A stretch of DNA of 64,000 nucleotides from Bacteroidales bacterium (GCA_016938685.1 JAFGUD010000084.1:1-64000); one strand, 5' to 3'; shown: positions 53,701 to 63,254, counted from the first letter of the stretch. Notes: a model not told the origin generated them from the letters alone. Numbers and translations are program-made.

Positions 53701-54133
53701 TTATATCTCTTTCGATTATCGAGTCTTTTTTTTCAGCTGTAAGATTTACTGACGTTCTTTTTCCTTCGTAATATTCTGAAAAATTTATTGTTTCAATATT
53801 TATTTTTGTTAGTTCTGATAGTTCATTCTTTATTTCAAGTTTTCTTTTATTATCAGTTTTAGTTTTGTAATATTCCTGTATTAAGCTTCGAGTTTTTTGA
53901 GTTTTTTCATCAATTTTATCGACTTGTTTTTTGATTAAATCTTTTATTAAATCAAATAAACCGTCAATTTTTTTTGCTTGTTCTGCTAATTCAAGTAATA
54001 AATTTTTATTTAAGTCTTCAATTCTATTTTCTAATTGAGAGGTGTCGGTAGAATTGATTGTTATAGTGCTGTTGGAAACGTCTTGGATAACTATGTTGCC
54101 GTTTCCGTCAACAAATACATTATTTTGCTTCAT
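50795..54133 (-). CDS. STAND/NACHT-like P-loop NTPase, first gene of a putative immune operon
   Basis: The 1112-residue protein opens with a short beta motif of the kind that begins many bacterial STAND proteins (NGNIVIQDVSNSTITIN). A coiled-coil region (about 32-110) follows, then a P-loop NTPase: Walker A GEAGVGKST (163-171), Walker B FILIFDAINE (252-261), a sensor-1-type KILTSFRP (288-295) and a downstream NPLTLDIL (GxP-like). The remaining ~750 residues are helical repeats without recognised motifs, a plausible ligand-sensing region. STAND NTPases act as ATP-driven switches that oligomerise on sensing a trigger. It is the head of a three-gene unit with an ATGA overlap to the EEP gene. A TATATTTG box (54161-54168) lies upstream without a clear -33 element. 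Base composition is as AT-rich as the neighbourhood. Confidence 0.75.
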   Translation of the reverse strand: MKQNNVFVDGNGNIVIQDVSNSTITINSTDTSQLENRIEDLNKNLLLELAEQAKKIDGLFDLIKDLIKKQVDKIDEKTQKTRSLIQEYYKTKTDNKRKLEIKNELSELTKINIETINFSEYYEGKRTSVNLTAEKKDSIIERDIKTNINQYILSNQNLLVLTGEAGVGKSTLLSFLYLEKLSQGNKGLFIESKTIELVEQSIDEKRESNLNYQTKTILILRDLFSSKISDNLNFFETLKLINIICIEENKNFILIFDAINEHIEWKKIFDSIFNITTYINKHNLSGIKILTSFRPLTWAEIAIEYDLKKLVKVISLKNYSNTEFQNAAEILNKKHNTKLKLDNNYWIKNPLTLDILYKSSFKETKTFYSPSEIIEKFISDILTRGSISKESISVFSETIALKDKDGYPFLNGRVFNSEASNEINNEQKEKYTEVLNVLIDSNVIIKRKGTKIFYEFDNDKFVEIFLMNYFINDFGKINFKKQPKNIASLGVQIIEYIEKQTEQNKHEIGIFALHKMLIKIISKEECVFISNNQEYKESELFFEIIKTTAKRENIQLNAILKDTIKELIIFKPESFENILESKKIEEILFLLINSITYIVNEEPFIDYFINLSEEDKNKRFKVIEKIYLKSIVVKKTKIRDNALNSLFVLWNNSFNKNIDKRKKEYYQMLSKHLITNSLDKKQKNYSIPKMNIATLMILILSVAVKNKDDNEIKDIINILKLSVCSIWNKYQKIFKILDTKFADLLTNAFLKPIIGEMPNPVNLEELFELMKNDKENQEMLILLQLMKSKDKLSKNKDKLELLLESENSVVYTFLMQLIAYKYDFFIKDQNEKDFIINILTNTCNSRKPSKIYISSLTVFYILVYFGYHNEEEKENVRKLIKIAKTSGDKILEKYAGRFPIERFGKQKNYDANVISTLSTIAYNYGIESNFILKNLNKAKKEENFKLYNYICENMFYQVMLVPPSTNTFEIFNIVLKDLDFVQKKSEPASNENYITPTFDEKQKNTIKTSIINSLLNMKFHRHTAFMALIDKYDSTLIKEINNYDLKHSVGSLLTWYFEEFVTNGLSKYPEKSKILIDIFINGVKTNNVNKGIFVLVDGIINQLKCEDLKEKQ

Positions 54134-54177
54134 TGTATAAGTTTATAAAGATACTTGCTGGCAAATATATAAAAAAA

Positions 54178-54993
54178 CTACAAAAAAACTGAGTAAAGAG
54201 TAACAGCAATTATAACAAAAATGAAACTGTCAAAGCGGTCTAATAATCCCCCGTGCCCCGGCATTATTGTTCCGGAGTCTTTTACTCCGATAGATCTTTT
54301 TATTCGAGATTCTACTAAGTCGCCCATAAACGCTCCAATTGAGATAAGTATAGAAAGAACAATCCAGTCGAATAAAGAGAATAAGCCTAAAATTTTATAC
54401 ACTAAAATGCCGGCTACTACTCCCAGTAATACTCCGCCAATTGATCCTTCTAACGTTTTGTTCGGTGATACGTCGCCAAATACCTTTCTTTTACCAAAAG
54501 AGACTCCAATAACATAAGCTGAAACATCATAAGCCCAAGTAATAAGGAAGATTCCAAGCAAGAATAAAAAGTTGAATTTGTTCTCGTAAATAACAATAAA
54601 ATTTGTTATCGTGAAAGGAATTGCAATATAAAATATTCCTAAAAATTCAGCGGCTAAATTTTTTAAGGTGCTACCTTTTCTAAGGATTTCGATTGCAAAT
54701 GACAAAAAAGCAAATGAAATTAAGTAGATACTCCATTTAACTTCAATAAAATCTAATTTAATTAAGAAAACCAGTAAAAACAAGACACCAGAAAAGATTA
54801 ATCCGAACCACTTTTTGGGAGATAGTCCGGATTTTTCTGTTAATCTGTAAAATTCCCATAAGCATTGAAGCATTATCAGCTCAAAAACCACCAAAAAAGT
54901 ATATTGGTTGATAAAGCTTATTGCTAATACCAATAGGAAAAAGAATGCAGAAACAATTCGTGTTAATAGGCTTTTACTCAGTAATTTTGCCAC
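54178..54993 (-). CDS. cdsA: Phosphatidate cytidylyltransferase
   Basis: The 271-residue integral membrane enzyme forms CDP-diacylglycerol, the precursor of membrane phospholipids. About eight membrane helices are visible, and the CdsA signature is complete: [26 protein letters not shown] near the C-terminus, with the Asp residues that bind metal. [15 protein letters not shown] is the second conserved block. Its start overlaps the DUF2007-like gene by 20 bases, so the pair is co-translated. It is followed, 44 bases later on the same strand, by the STAND operon. Confidence 0.95.
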   Translation of the reverse strand: MAKLLSKSLLTRIVSAFFFLLVLAISFINQYTFLVVFELIMLQCLWEFYRLTEKSGLSPKKWFGLIFSGVLFLLVFLIKLDFIEVKWSIYLISFAFLSFAIEILRKGSTLKNLAAEFLGIFYIAIPFTITNFIVIYENKFNFLFLLGIFLITWAYDVSAYVIGVSFGKRKVFGDVSPNKTLEGSIGGVLLGVVAGILVYKILGLFSLFDWIVLSILISIGAFMGDLVESRIKRSIGVKDSGTIMPGHGGLLDRFDSFIFVIIAVTLYSVFL

Positions 54994-55933
54994 CTTCTGC
55001 TTCTGTTAAAATTTCTATTGCTTCGTTAATTTTTCTTTTTTCAACATAAATTGCATAACCTCCAATTAAAAACATGCTGTCTCTGATTGTAAGAATACTA
55101 GCATCTATGTCTGTTTTAAGAAGAATATTTAGTAACGCATCTGCTTCTACAAAAGTATTGTATCTTCTAACTTCAACCCATTCTTTGGTTGCTTTTACAA
55201 TATCTTCTGCTTTTGTTGCTTTATTTTCTTTAACGTACAAACCAAATTCATTGTTTTTATTGATTATTAAAGCCCTAATACCTTCTTTAGCTAAAATATC
55301 TTCTTTTAGTTCAATGACATCATGTTTTTGATATGTCTTGATTTTTTTCCAATTTTCGAGTTTTGATAAAAGAGTTTTAGCTTTTTCAAAGTTTTTTTCT
55401 TCTACAAAAATTGTAATATCTTCTAAATGGAAATCAGAATCTCTTTTTTTCACAACAATAGCGTCAATTCCGGCTTCGTCAAGCATTTCAATTCTGTAAC
55501 GAGTTTGTCTAACTTTTTCGCAGACTTCTACTTTTCCCCATCCTTCTAGTTTTTCTCCTGTTAAATAGGGTACTGCGTCTAATATTTGTTCATTATTGAT
55601 GTATAGTTCGTAGTTCTCAATAATATATTTGTCATCATCACGCTCTTTTAGAACTGTTTCTATGTTGTGTTCCTTTAATAATTTTTGAAATAGAAGCATT
55701 GGTTTCTTTAAAATAAATGAATTTATTTTAGTTAAGCCTTGAAATTGTTCTAAAATTATTAAAGCTTTTTTTTCATCTTCTGCACTAACATATAGTTCTG
55801 CGTTTCCAATTAAAAACAAGCTATCTCTTGCATTTACAACTACTGATTGAATTTCAGCATTTTGTAACAATTGTCTTCTTATTTCTGCTTCGTAAACATT
55901 ATCAAAAGACATTATTTTTGTCCAATTGCTCAT
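54974..55933 (-). CDS. Protein with five DUF2007-like repeats
   Basis: The 319-residue protein consists of five successive ~60-residue modules, each of the pattern W-K-I-x-F-(..)EA-(..)LL-xxxID-xVVxxRDS-x-FxxxxxYVxxxxxxEAxxIL. The first and fifth are the clearest ([14 protein letters not shown] and [14 protein letters not shown]) and match DUF2007, a small putative signal-transducing module found mostly singly. The middle copies are more diverged. No membrane helix or catalytic motif is visible. It sits between ftsH and cdsA, and overlaps the cdsA start by 20 bases. Function unknown; the arrangement suggests ligand-binding repeats of the ferredoxin-like type. Confidence 0.78.
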   Translation of the reverse strand: MSNWTKIMSFDNVYEAEIRRQLLQNAEIQSVVVNARDSLFLIGNAELYVSAEDEKKALIILEQFQGLTKINSFILKKPMLLFQKLLKEHNIETVLKERDDDKYIIENYELYINNEQILDAVPYLTGEKLEGWGKVEVCEKVRQTRYRIEMLDEAGIDAIVVKKRDSDFHLEDITIFVEEKNFEKAKTLLSKLENWKKIKTYQKHDVIELKEDILAKEGIRALIINKNNEFGLYVKENKATKAEDIVKATKEWVEVRRYNTFVEADALLNILLKTDIDASILTIRDSMFLIGGYAIYVEKRKINEAIEILTEAEGGKITE

Positions 55934-55957
55934 ATTTTTAAATTTGAAGGTTTATTA

Positions 55958-58009
55958 TTAAAATTTGGGTTTGTCTTTTTTTTCTGATTCTTTCTTTAAA
56001 TCTTCTGCTTGTTTTTGTTCTTTTATAATTTCTTCTTGTTCTTTTTTTAAATTTTCGTCTCTGAATTTTTTAACCCCATCAATGACGTCTTGTGCGTCAG
56101 AGTTGAACACTCTTTTGCCTAAAAAGTCTTCAACATCTTCTGTAAAGATAACTTCTTTCTCGTGAAGTCTTTGTGATAACTTTTCAAACTTTTCTAAGTT
56201 GTCTAAAATAATTTGTTTTGCTCTTTTATATTGAACATTTATTATTTCTTGTACTTCTGAGTCTATTATTTCTGCTGTTTTTTCGCTATATGGTTTTGTG
56301 AATGCGTATTCCTGACCCGATGAATCGTAATAACTAACGTTTGGCAATTTATCACTCATACCAAAATAGACAATCATTGAATATGCCTGTTTTGTTACTC
56401 TTTCTAAGTCATTAAGAGCTCCCGAACTAACATTTTTAAGCATAATTTCTTCTGCTGCTCTTCCTCCAAGTGTTGCGCACAATTCATCATAAAATTGTTG
56501 GCGCGTTGTAAGTTGACGTTCTTCCGGCAAATACCAAGCTGCGCCTAATGACCTTCCTCTCGGAACAATTGTTACTTTTATCAAAGGTTGAGCATGTTCA
56601 AGCATCCAGCTAACAGTTGCGTGTCCTGCTTCGTGAAAAGCAATTCTTTTTTTCTCTTCTGGTTTAATAACTTTTGATCTTTTTTCTAATCCGCCAATTA
56701 CTTTGTCTATAGCATCATGAAAATCTTCGTGAGTAATCATTTCTTTGCCTTTTCTGGCAGCAATTAGAGCTGCTTCATTACAAACATTTGCTATATCGGC
56801 ACCTGAAAAACCTGGTGTCTGTTTTGACAATAAATTGAGATTTAAGTCTTTGCTTATTGTAAGACCAGTTGTATGAACTTTGAAAATTTCTTCTCTTTCT
56901 TTCAAATCCGGAAGATCTAACATTATTTGTCTATCGAATCTTCCTGCTCTTAGTAATGCGCTGTCAAGAATATCTGCTCGGTTAGTTGCTGCAAGAAGTA
57001 TTACTCCTGTGTTTGTGTCAAAACCGTCCATTTCTGTAAGTAATTGATTAAGCGTGTTTTCTCGTTCGTCATTTGAACTAAAACTTGCTTTTTTGCTTCT
57101 TGATCGCCCAACTGCGTCTATTTCATCAATAAAAATGATACAAGGTGCTTTTGCTTTTGCTTGCGCAAATAAGTCTCTTACTCTTGATGCTCCAACTCCA
57201 ACAAACATTTCAACAAAATCAGAACCTGACATTGAGAAGAATGGAACTTCTGCTTCTCCGGCAACAGCTTTTGCTAATAATGTTTTTCCGGTTCCGGGAG
57301 GGCCAACTAACAAAACTCCTTTTGGAATTTTTCCGCCGAGTTTTGTGTATTTGTCAGGGCTTTTCAGAAAATCTACTATTTCAACAATTTCTTGTTTTGC
57401 TTCATACAATCCGGCTACGTTATCAAAAGTGATTTTGATTTTGCTTCCTTCAAAAAGTTTAGCTCTGGATTTTCCCATTGAAAAAATATTTGAACCTCCT
57501 GCTCCTCCGCCAACTCTTCTGAACATAAAGAACCACAGAAAAACTAAAAGTAAAATTGGTAGTAACCAGCCAATAGCTTCGCCCCAGATGTCTTTTCTTT
57601 TGATGTTTTTTGTGTAAATTTTTTCACTATTTGCCAGATTAGATTGTGCTTGTTCTAGTTTTTGGTCAAATCCTTCGGGTGATGAAATCACATATTTGAA
57701 TTGTGGACCTTTAACTTCTAATTCAGCATCGGTTTTAGCTAGTTTTTTTGCTTCTTCTAAGTTCGTTTCTTTAACATAGATTTCTGCATAATCTCTGTTG
57801 ATTACATCAATTTTAGTTACATAACCATTTTGAATCAGATTGTTAAGTGTTTCCCAACCTATTTCTTGTGTTCCGGCTTTGAATGGAACAAATTGTAATA
57901 ATAATATTCCAACCAATATTGCTCCATAAACAAAAAATATGTTTTTATTCTTTTTTTTAGGTTCGTTATTGTTTTCTGAACCGTTTTTGTTATTGTTTTC
58001 TTCTTGCAT
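55958..58009 (-). CDS. ftsH: ATP-dependent zinc metalloprotease FtsH
   Basis: The 683-residue inner-membrane protease degrades misfolded membrane proteins and regulators. It has two N-terminal membrane helices (about 24-44 and 146-166), a periplasmic segment between them, the AAA+ domain with Walker [16 protein letters not shown], Walker [15 protein letters not shown] and SRH ([21 protein letters not shown]), and the zinc protease domain with HEAGHAT. A charged C-terminal tail completes the usual length. It lies 10 bases after rsfS and 24 before the DUF2007-like gene, one operon. Confidence 0.97.
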   Translation of the reverse strand: MQEENNNKNGSENNNEPKKKNKNIFFVYGAILVGILLLQFVPFKAGTQEIGWETLNNLIQNGYVTKIDVINRDYAEIYVKETNLEEAKKLAKTDAELEVKGPQFKYVISSPEGFDQKLEQAQSNLANSEKIYTKNIKRKDIWGEAIGWLLPILLLVFLWFFMFRRVGGGAGGSNIFSMGKSRAKLFEGSKIKITFDNVAGLYEAKQEIVEIVDFLKSPDKYTKLGGKIPKGVLLVGPPGTGKTLLAKAVAGEAEVPFFSMSGSDFVEMFVGVGASRVRDLFAQAKAKAPCIIFIDEIDAVGRSRSKKASFSSNDERENTLNQLLTEMDGFDTNTGVILLAATNRADILDSALLRAGRFDRQIMLDLPDLKEREEIFKVHTTGLTISKDLNLNLLSKQTPGFSGADIANVCNEAALIAARKGKEMITHEDFHDAIDKVIGGLEKRSKVIKPEEKKRIAFHEAGHATVSWMLEHAQPLIKVTIVPRGRSLGAAWYLPEERQLTTRQQFYDELCATLGGRAAEEIMLKNVSSGALNDLERVTKQAYSMIVYFGMSDKLPNVSYYDSSGQEYAFTKPYSEKTAEIIDSEVQEIINVQYKRAKQIILDNLEKFEKLSQRLHEKEVIFTEDVEDFLGKRVFNSDAQDVIDGVKKFRDENLKKEQEEIIKEQKQAEDLKKESEKKDKPKF

Positions 58010-58019
58010 TTTTTTTCTT

Positions 58020-58382
58020 TTAATTGTACTTCATAATCTCAGAATCTGCCCATAGTTTTTCCAAACTGTAAAATTCTCTTGATTCATTTTGGAAAATATG
58101 TATTATTACATCAAAATAATCAATTAGTATCCATGTGGCTGTTTGATATCCTTCAATAGTTGTAGGTCGTACTTGCAAATCAGTTCTCAGTTTTCTTTCT
58201 AAATGGTCTGATATTGCTTGCGCTTGCTTTGGATTTGATGCTTCACAAATTACAAAATAATCGCAAATACTACTTTGTTCGGGTGAAAATTTTAATGAAA
58301 TAATATTTTCTCCTTTTTTGTCAGAAATACTTTCTATTGCCTTATCTAAGATATTTTTTATGAGTTCGTCCTCATTTCTCAT
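58020..58382 (-). CDS. rsfS: Ribosomal silencing factor RsfS
   Basis: The 120-residue protein has the RsfS family core: ICDYFVICEASNPKQAQAISDHLERKL, GYQTATWILIDYFDVIIHIFQNESREFYSLEKLWAD. RsfS binds ribosomal protein L14 and blocks subunit joining under nutrient limitation. It is the first gene of the rsfS-ftsH-cdsA unit and has a good promoter upstream. Confidence 0.95.
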   Translation of the reverse strand: MRNEDELIKNILDKAIESISDKKGENIISLKFSPEQSSICDYFVICEASNPKQAQAISDHLERKLRTDLQVRPTTIEGYQTATWILIDYFDVIIHIFQNESREFYSLEKLWADSEIMKYN

Positions 58383-58408
58383 ACTTAATTTGTTTAAAAT
58401 TTATCGTG

Positions 58409-58442
58409 CAAAATTAGCACAAATATTGATTTATTTCACAAA
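58409..58442 (-). promoter_or_regulatory. Promoter of the rsfS-ftsH-cdsA unit
   Basis: On the minus strand TTTG (58439-58442) and TAATTTTG (58409-58416) are separated by 22 bases, with the rsfS start 27 bases downstream of the -7 box. Confidence 0.6.
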
Positions 58443-58572
58443 GTTAAACTAATTTTAGATTTAAGTCTTCTGTATCTCGCTTATAATGCATAAATTATAA
58501 TTTGTTAATCTGTAAAAATGAGGTTGTTTGAAATATTTTATACATTTGGCGAAATTTAATTTCTTTTTAAAA

Positions 58573-58989
58573 ATGGAAAAAAAAGATATTCTTGACAGAC
58601 GTTATATTGAAATGGCTGAAGTTTGGGCTAAAAATTCTTATTGTGAAAGACGACAAGTTGGAGCTTTGATTGTCAAAAATAAAATGATTATTTCTGATGG
58701 TTATAATGGAACTCCATCTGGATTTGAAAATATCTGCGAAGATGAAACCGGGACAACCAAAGCCTATGTGCTTCATGCAGAGGCTAATGCAATCACAAAA
58801 GTTGCTAAATCGGGAAATAATTGTGATGAGGCTACTTTGTATGTAACAACTTCTCCTTGTCTTGAATGTTCAAAACTTATTATTCAGGCCGGTATAAAAA
58901 GAGTTGTTTTTAAGGAACTTTATAGAATTACCGATGGAATAGAATTGTTAAAAAGAGCAGGTGTGGTAATTACGCACATAAAATTTTAA
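58573..58989 (+). CDS. Deoxycytidylate (dCMP)-type deaminase
   Basis: I start it at ATG 58573 (MEKKDILDRRYIEMAEVWAKNS), since the upstream in-frame ATG at 58528 adds 15 unrelated residues and a TACATTTG -7-like box at 58541-58548 lies between. The 138-residue zinc deaminase has VLHAEANAI (His and catalytic Glu) and TTSPCLECSKLI (two Cys), the zinc site of the cytidine/dCMP deaminase superfamily; the length and VGALIVKNKMIISDGYNGTPSGFEN match dCMP deaminases. It would make dUMP for thyA-type synthesis of dTMP, consistent with the window's thyA. It is 12 bases before the S41 protease. Confidence 0.88.
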   Translation: MEKKDILDRRYIEMAEVWAKNSYCERRQVGALIVKNKMIISDGYNGTPSGFENICEDETGTTKAYVLHAEANAITKVAKSGNNCDEATLYVTTSPCLECSKLIIQAGIKRVVFKELYRITDGIELLKRAGVVITHIKF

Positions 58990-59001
58990 TTGTAAAAATT
59001 G

Positions 59002-60486
59002 ATGTATAAAAAATCACTTCTACCTTTAATTATTTTTTTTTCAATAGCTGTCGGATTTATTATTGGAAAATTTACTTATCAGTCTAATAATTTGTTTTAC
59101 AGTCAAAACAAAGATTTTTTAAAACTTAAAAGTGTAATTGATCTTATTGAAAATAATTACAAAGGAAAAATTAATGTTTTCGATTTTTTACATAAAAGTT
59201 TATTAAAGAAACTTACTGAAATAGATCCTTATAGTTATTATTTAGAGAATGAATATATTGACGACTACGAAATGGACAATTCCGGGATTTTTAATGGCTT
59301 AGGAATTAGTTATTTTAGTTATAATGATACTATAAGAATATTAGGCGTTTATGAAAATTCTCCTGCAGAAGAAGCCGGATTAAAAGTTTTTGATCAAATT
59401 CTTTCTGTAAATGGAATAAGTGTTGTTGGCGTAATGCAGGATTCTGTTGCTAAAATATTTAAAAATAAGAAAAAGTTTGATCTCGAAGTCAAAAATTTTT
59501 TCACAGGACAAATTTCTAAATATAGAGTTAAAAAGAAAGATATTTCATTAAGTAGTGTTGAATTTTCAAAAATTGATGATAAAACCGGTTATATTAAAAT
59601 TGATCGTTTTAGTCAAAATACATATGATTTTTTTGTTGATGCTGCAAATTATTTATTGATAGGAGGTTTGGACTATTTAATTCTAGATTTAAGAGATAAT
59701 CCGGGCGGAATTTTAGGGACTTCTGTTGATATTTTAGATGAGTTTTTTTCCTCAAATGATACCTTGATTATTACTAACACAAATGAAAATAAAGAAACAA
59801 CTTATTTGGCTTCTCCCGGTGGACTTTTAGCAGATGTTCAGGTTATTGTTCTTATAAACGATGGTTCTGCTTCTGCTTCGGAGTTACTTAGTGTTTCTTT
59901 GCAAGACTTAGACCGTGCTTTATTTATTGGTACAAATACTTATGGAAAAGGCGTTTTTCAGCAAAATATTAAAACTGTTCAAAATGATTTTCTTCATATT
60001 ACAACCGGTAAATATTATGGACCTTCAGGAAGATGGATTGACCACACTGATGCTTTAGCTGAATACGATTTTGAATATTTTAAAACAAAACACGGTCGTG
60101 TTGTGACAAGCAGAAACGGAATTGTTCCTGATATTTATTATGATTATTACGGTTTAGAAAAAATTGTAGATATTTTAGATAATTATGCTTATGAATTTGT
60201 CTTGGAACATAAAAAAATGTTTATTGACATCGATGCCGATAAGATAGACGAAATTTCAAAATCAATTGTAGATACAACGGATATTTTCATGGGATATATT
60301 GAAACAGCAGAACCGTTGGCAATAAGTTTTTCTAAATATTTTTTAGATAAATCTTATTATCAAAAACAAATAATAAAATCTGACAGCGTTGTTATAAAAG
60401 CCCTTGAAATAATAGATGGCGATTTAATTCAAGAAAAAATTTATGAAAAAGATACTATCAGATTAGAATTATTGGATTATATGTAA
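59002..60486 (+). CDS. S41-family carboxyl-terminal processing peptidase (Ctp)
   Basis: I choose the ATG at 59002 over the TTG at 58999 next to it. The 494-residue protein has an N-terminal membrane anchor (LLPLIIFFSIAVGFIIGKF), a PDZ domain (GIFNGLGISYFSYNDTIRILGVYENSPAEEAGLKVFDQILSVNG), and an S41 protease domain with GYIKIDRFSQNT, LILDLRDNPGGIL, INDGSASASELLS (catalytic Ser) and TNTYGKGVFQ (catalytic Lys). Such Ctp proteases trim periplasmic or envelope proteins. It follows the dCMP deaminase by 12 bases, so the two are probably co-transcribed, with no evident functional link. Confidence 0.92.
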   Translation: MYKKSLLPLIIFFSIAVGFIIGKFTYQSNNLFYSQNKDFLKLKSVIDLIENNYKGKINVFDFLHKSLLKKLTEIDPYSYYLENEYIDDYEMDNSGIFNGLGISYFSYNDTIRILGVYENSPAEEAGLKVFDQILSVNGISVVGVMQDSVAKIFKNKKKFDLEVKNFFTGQISKYRVKKKDISLSSVEFSKIDDKTGYIKIDRFSQNTYDFFVDAANYLLIGGLDYLILDLRDNPGGILGTSVDILDEFFSSNDTLIITNTNENKETTYLASPGGLLADVQVIVLINDGSASASELLSVSLQDLDRALFIGTNTYGKGVFQQNIKTVQNDFLHITTGKYYGPSGRWIDHTDALAEYDFEYFKTKHGRVVTSRNGIVPDIYYDYYGLEKIVDILDNYAYEFVLEHKKMFIDIDADKIDEISKSIVDTTDIFMGYIETAEPLAISFSKYFLDKSYYQKQIIKSDSVVIKALEIIDGDLIQEKIYEKDTIRLELLDYM

Positions 60487-60506
60487 TTTTTAATGATTTA
60501 TTTAAT

Positions 60507-63254
60507 TTAGTGTGCCTCAGCCCAGTTTTCTCCCACTTCCATATCAACAATTAGCGGAACGGAAATATTAACAGCGTTTTCCATTTCTGTCTTGACTAGA
60601 TTCATTACTATTTCTTTTTCCTTAATTGGAACATCAAAAGTTAACTCATCGTGAACCTGCATTATCATTTTTGTGTTTAGGTTTTGTTCAGCTAGTTTTC
60701 TTGAAATGTTAATCATAGCTAATTTGATAATATCTGCAGCCGAACCCTGAATAGGAGTATTTATGGCATTATGTTCTGCGTTTGAACGAACAAGTGAATT
60801 TTGAGAATTGATGTCTTGTAAATATCTTTTTCTGCCCATCAAAGTAGTTACAAATCTTTCGTCACGTGCTTTTTTTATCATAGTGTTCATAAACTCTTTG
60901 ACCTTCGGATATGCTTCAAAGTAATTGTCAATTAGTACTTTTCCTTCTTTTGGTGTGATGTTTAAATTTTGTGCCAAGCCGAAAGCTGAAGAACCGTAAA
61001 TCATTGCAAAGTTCGCCGTTTTTGCTTGATATCGCATTTCTTTTGTTACTTCTTCGAGTGGAATTTTGAATAAACTTGCTGCCGTTTGAGCGTGAATATC
61101 CAAATTGTTTTGAAATGCTTTAAGCATATTTGGATCCTGACTTAAATGCGCCATCAAGCGTAGCTCAACTTGTGAATAGTCAGCGTCAACCAAAATATGT
61201 CCTTCGGTGGGAATAAATGCTTTTCTTATTTCTCTTCCTTCGGCTGTTCTGATTGGAATGTTCTGTAAATTCGGGTTATTAGAGCTTAATCTTCCGGTAA
61301 CTGTAATTGCTTGATTATAAGAGGTGTGTATTCTGTTTGTCCTTGGGTTTACCAGTTTTGGCAAAGAATCAACATAAGTAGTAATAAGTTTTTTCAACGA
61401 CCGATAATCTAAAATGGCATTTACTATTGGATGTTTATCCTGATATTTAACAAGTTCTTCTTCGCCTGTTGCGTATTGTTTTGTTTTTGTAAGTTTAGGT
61501 TTGTCTGTTATTTTTAGCTTAATAAAAAGAATTTCGCCGAGTTGTTTTGGAGATGAAATGTTAAATTGTGTGCCCGAAAGTTCATATATTGTTTTTTCAG
61601 TTTCGGTAATTCTTTCAATAAGTTGTTTCCGGTATTTTTTTAGAAATTCCTGATCAATTAAAACTCCGTTAAATTCAACATCAGTAAGAACATAAACAAG
61701 AGGCATTTCAACAGTTTCAAAAAGTTCGGTTAAGCCTTCTTCTTTTATTTTAGGGGCAAAAATATTTTTTAATTGTAGTGTAATATCTGCGTCTTCGGCT
61801 GCGTAATCTTTTATTTTGTCGGGCGTTAAATTAGACATGTTTTGTTGATTTGCGCCTTTTTTGCCTATCAGTTCGTCAATATGAATTGTTTTGTAGTTGA
61901 GATAAGTTTCAGCCATGTAATCCATATTATTTTTTAATTCCGGTGACAAAAGATGATGGGCAATCATTGTATCGAATAATTTTCCTTTGATATTTATGCC
62001 GTAATATTTCATCACGGTTAAATCGTATTTAATATTCTGTCCTATTTTGCTGATTTTGTCGTTTTCAAGAACGTTTTTGAACAATGATAATGTTTTTATT
62101 GCTTCTGCTTTGTCTTTTGGAATAGGAACGTAATAAGCCTTGTTTTTTTCTATACAAAATGACATTCCAACTAAATCTGCTTCGTGTGCATCTATTGATG
62201 AAGTTTCGGTGTCAAAAGCAAATTCTTTGGCAGTTTCTAGTAGTTTTATTAGTTCTTCAAATTCATATTCTGCTTCTACCAAAACATAATTCGGTTTTAT
62301 TTCCTTAATTGTTATGTAATTTGATTGTTGTTCTTGCTTTGTTTCGACAACATCTCCCCACAAACTTTGTTGAGCTTCCGGTTTTTTTAAAACTCTGGTT
62401 GCTGTGGTTCTAAATTCTAGATCCTCGAAAATTTCGGCTAGTTTTTGTTCGTCAAAATCGTTTATTTTTACATCTTCTTCTGTAATGTCAAGTTCAATAT
62501 CAATTTTTATTGTAACAAGTTTTTTCGATAGATATGCTAGTTCTTTATTTTGCTCAAATTTTTCTTTTTGTTTGCCTTTTAATTTGTCTATATTTTCAAA
62601 AATATTGTCCATTGTTTTAAATTCCTGAAGAAGTTTTAAGGCAGTTTTTTCGCCAACTCCCGGAATACCCGGAACGTTATCCGCAGTGTCGCCTGCAAGT
62701 GCAAGTATGTCTATAAATTGTTCGGGATAATCAAGTTCAAATTTTTCTTTAAATTCTTCTACTCCAATTATTTCTACTTCTTTGTTTCTCGCTCTTGGCT
62801 TATAAACTTTAATGTTTTCGTCAATTAGTTGCAAATAGTCTTTGTCAGAAGTCATTAGAAAAACTTCAAAATCCTTTTTTGAAAACATTTTAGCCAAAGA
62901 ACCTGCTAAATCATCGGCTTCAAAACCGGCTTGTTCCAGAATAGGAATATTAAAAGCGTTCAAAATATCTTTGATGTAAGGAACTGATTTTTTAATATCT
63001 TCGGGAGTAGCATCTCTGTTCGCTTTATATTCGGGATAAATATCTTTTCTGAAAGTTGCAGCCGGAGCGTCGAAACAAACAGCAATATGTGTGGGTTCTT
63101 CTTTTTTTAGAATTTCATCAAGTACATTTGTGAAACCAAAAATAGCAGAAGTATTAAGTCCTTTGGAATTGTAACGAGGGTTTTTTATAAAAGCGTAGTA
63201 AGCTCTAAAAATCAATGCGTAAGCATCTAATATGAAAAATTTGTTCTTTGCCAT
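60507..63254 (-). CDS. polA: DNA polymerase I
   Basis: The 915-residue polymerase has the 5'-3' exonuclease (flap) domain (FILDAYALIFRAYYAF, TSDKDYLQLID, LAGDTADNVPGIPGVGEKTA), the 3'-5' exonuclease domain with its acidic residues intact (FAFDTETSSID, KIGQNIKYDLTVM, YAAEDADITLQL), and the family A polymerase domain (VDADYSQVELRLMAHLS, RYQAKTANFAMIYGSS and MQVHDELTFDV). It fills gaps and removes RNA primers. Convergent with the S41 protease, 20 bases apart; upstream is the palindrome-rich region. Confidence 0.97.
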   Translation of the reverse strand: MAKNKFFILDAYALIFRAYYAFIKNPRYNSKGLNTSAIFGFTNVLDEILKKEEPTHIAVCFDAPAATFRKDIYPEYKANRDATPEDIKKSVPYIKDILNAFNIPILEQAGFEADDLAGSLAKMFSKKDFEVFLMTSDKDYLQLIDENIKVYKPRARNKEVEIIGVEEFKEKFELDYPEQFIDILALAGDTADNVPGIPGVGEKTALKLLQEFKTMDNIFENIDKLKGKQKEKFEQNKELAYLSKKLVTIKIDIELDITEEDVKINDFDEQKLAEIFEDLEFRTTATRVLKKPEAQQSLWGDVVETKQEQQSNYITIKEIKPNYVLVEAEYEFEELIKLLETAKEFAFDTETSSIDAHEADLVGMSFCIEKNKAYYVPIPKDKAEAIKTLSLFKNVLENDKISKIGQNIKYDLTVMKYYGINIKGKLFDTMIAHHLLSPELKNNMDYMAETYLNYKTIHIDELIGKKGANQQNMSNLTPDKIKDYAAEDADITLQLKNIFAPKIKEEGLTELFETVEMPLVYVLTDVEFNGVLIDQEFLKKYRKQLIERITETEKTIYELSGTQFNISSPKQLGEILFIKLKITDKPKLTKTKQYATGEEELVKYQDKHPIVNAILDYRSLKKLITTYVDSLPKLVNPRTNRIHTSYNQAITVTGRLSSNNPNLQNIPIRTAEGREIRKAFIPTEGHILVDADYSQVELRLMAHLSQDPNMLKAFQNNLDIHAQTAASLFKIPLEEVTKEMRYQAKTANFAMIYGSSAFGLAQNLNITPKEGKVLIDNYFEAYPKVKEFMNTMIKKARDERFVTTLMGRKRYLQDINSQNSLVRSNAEHNAINTPIQGSAADIIKLAMINISRKLAEQNLNTKMIMQVHDELTFDVPIKEKEIVMNLVKTEMENAVNISVPLIVDMEVGENWAEAH

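Noticed and set aside
57054-57617. A 187-codon plus-strand frame within ftsH
   Set aside because: It is antisense to the highly conserved FtsH AAA+ domain; its composition reflects the complementary strand.
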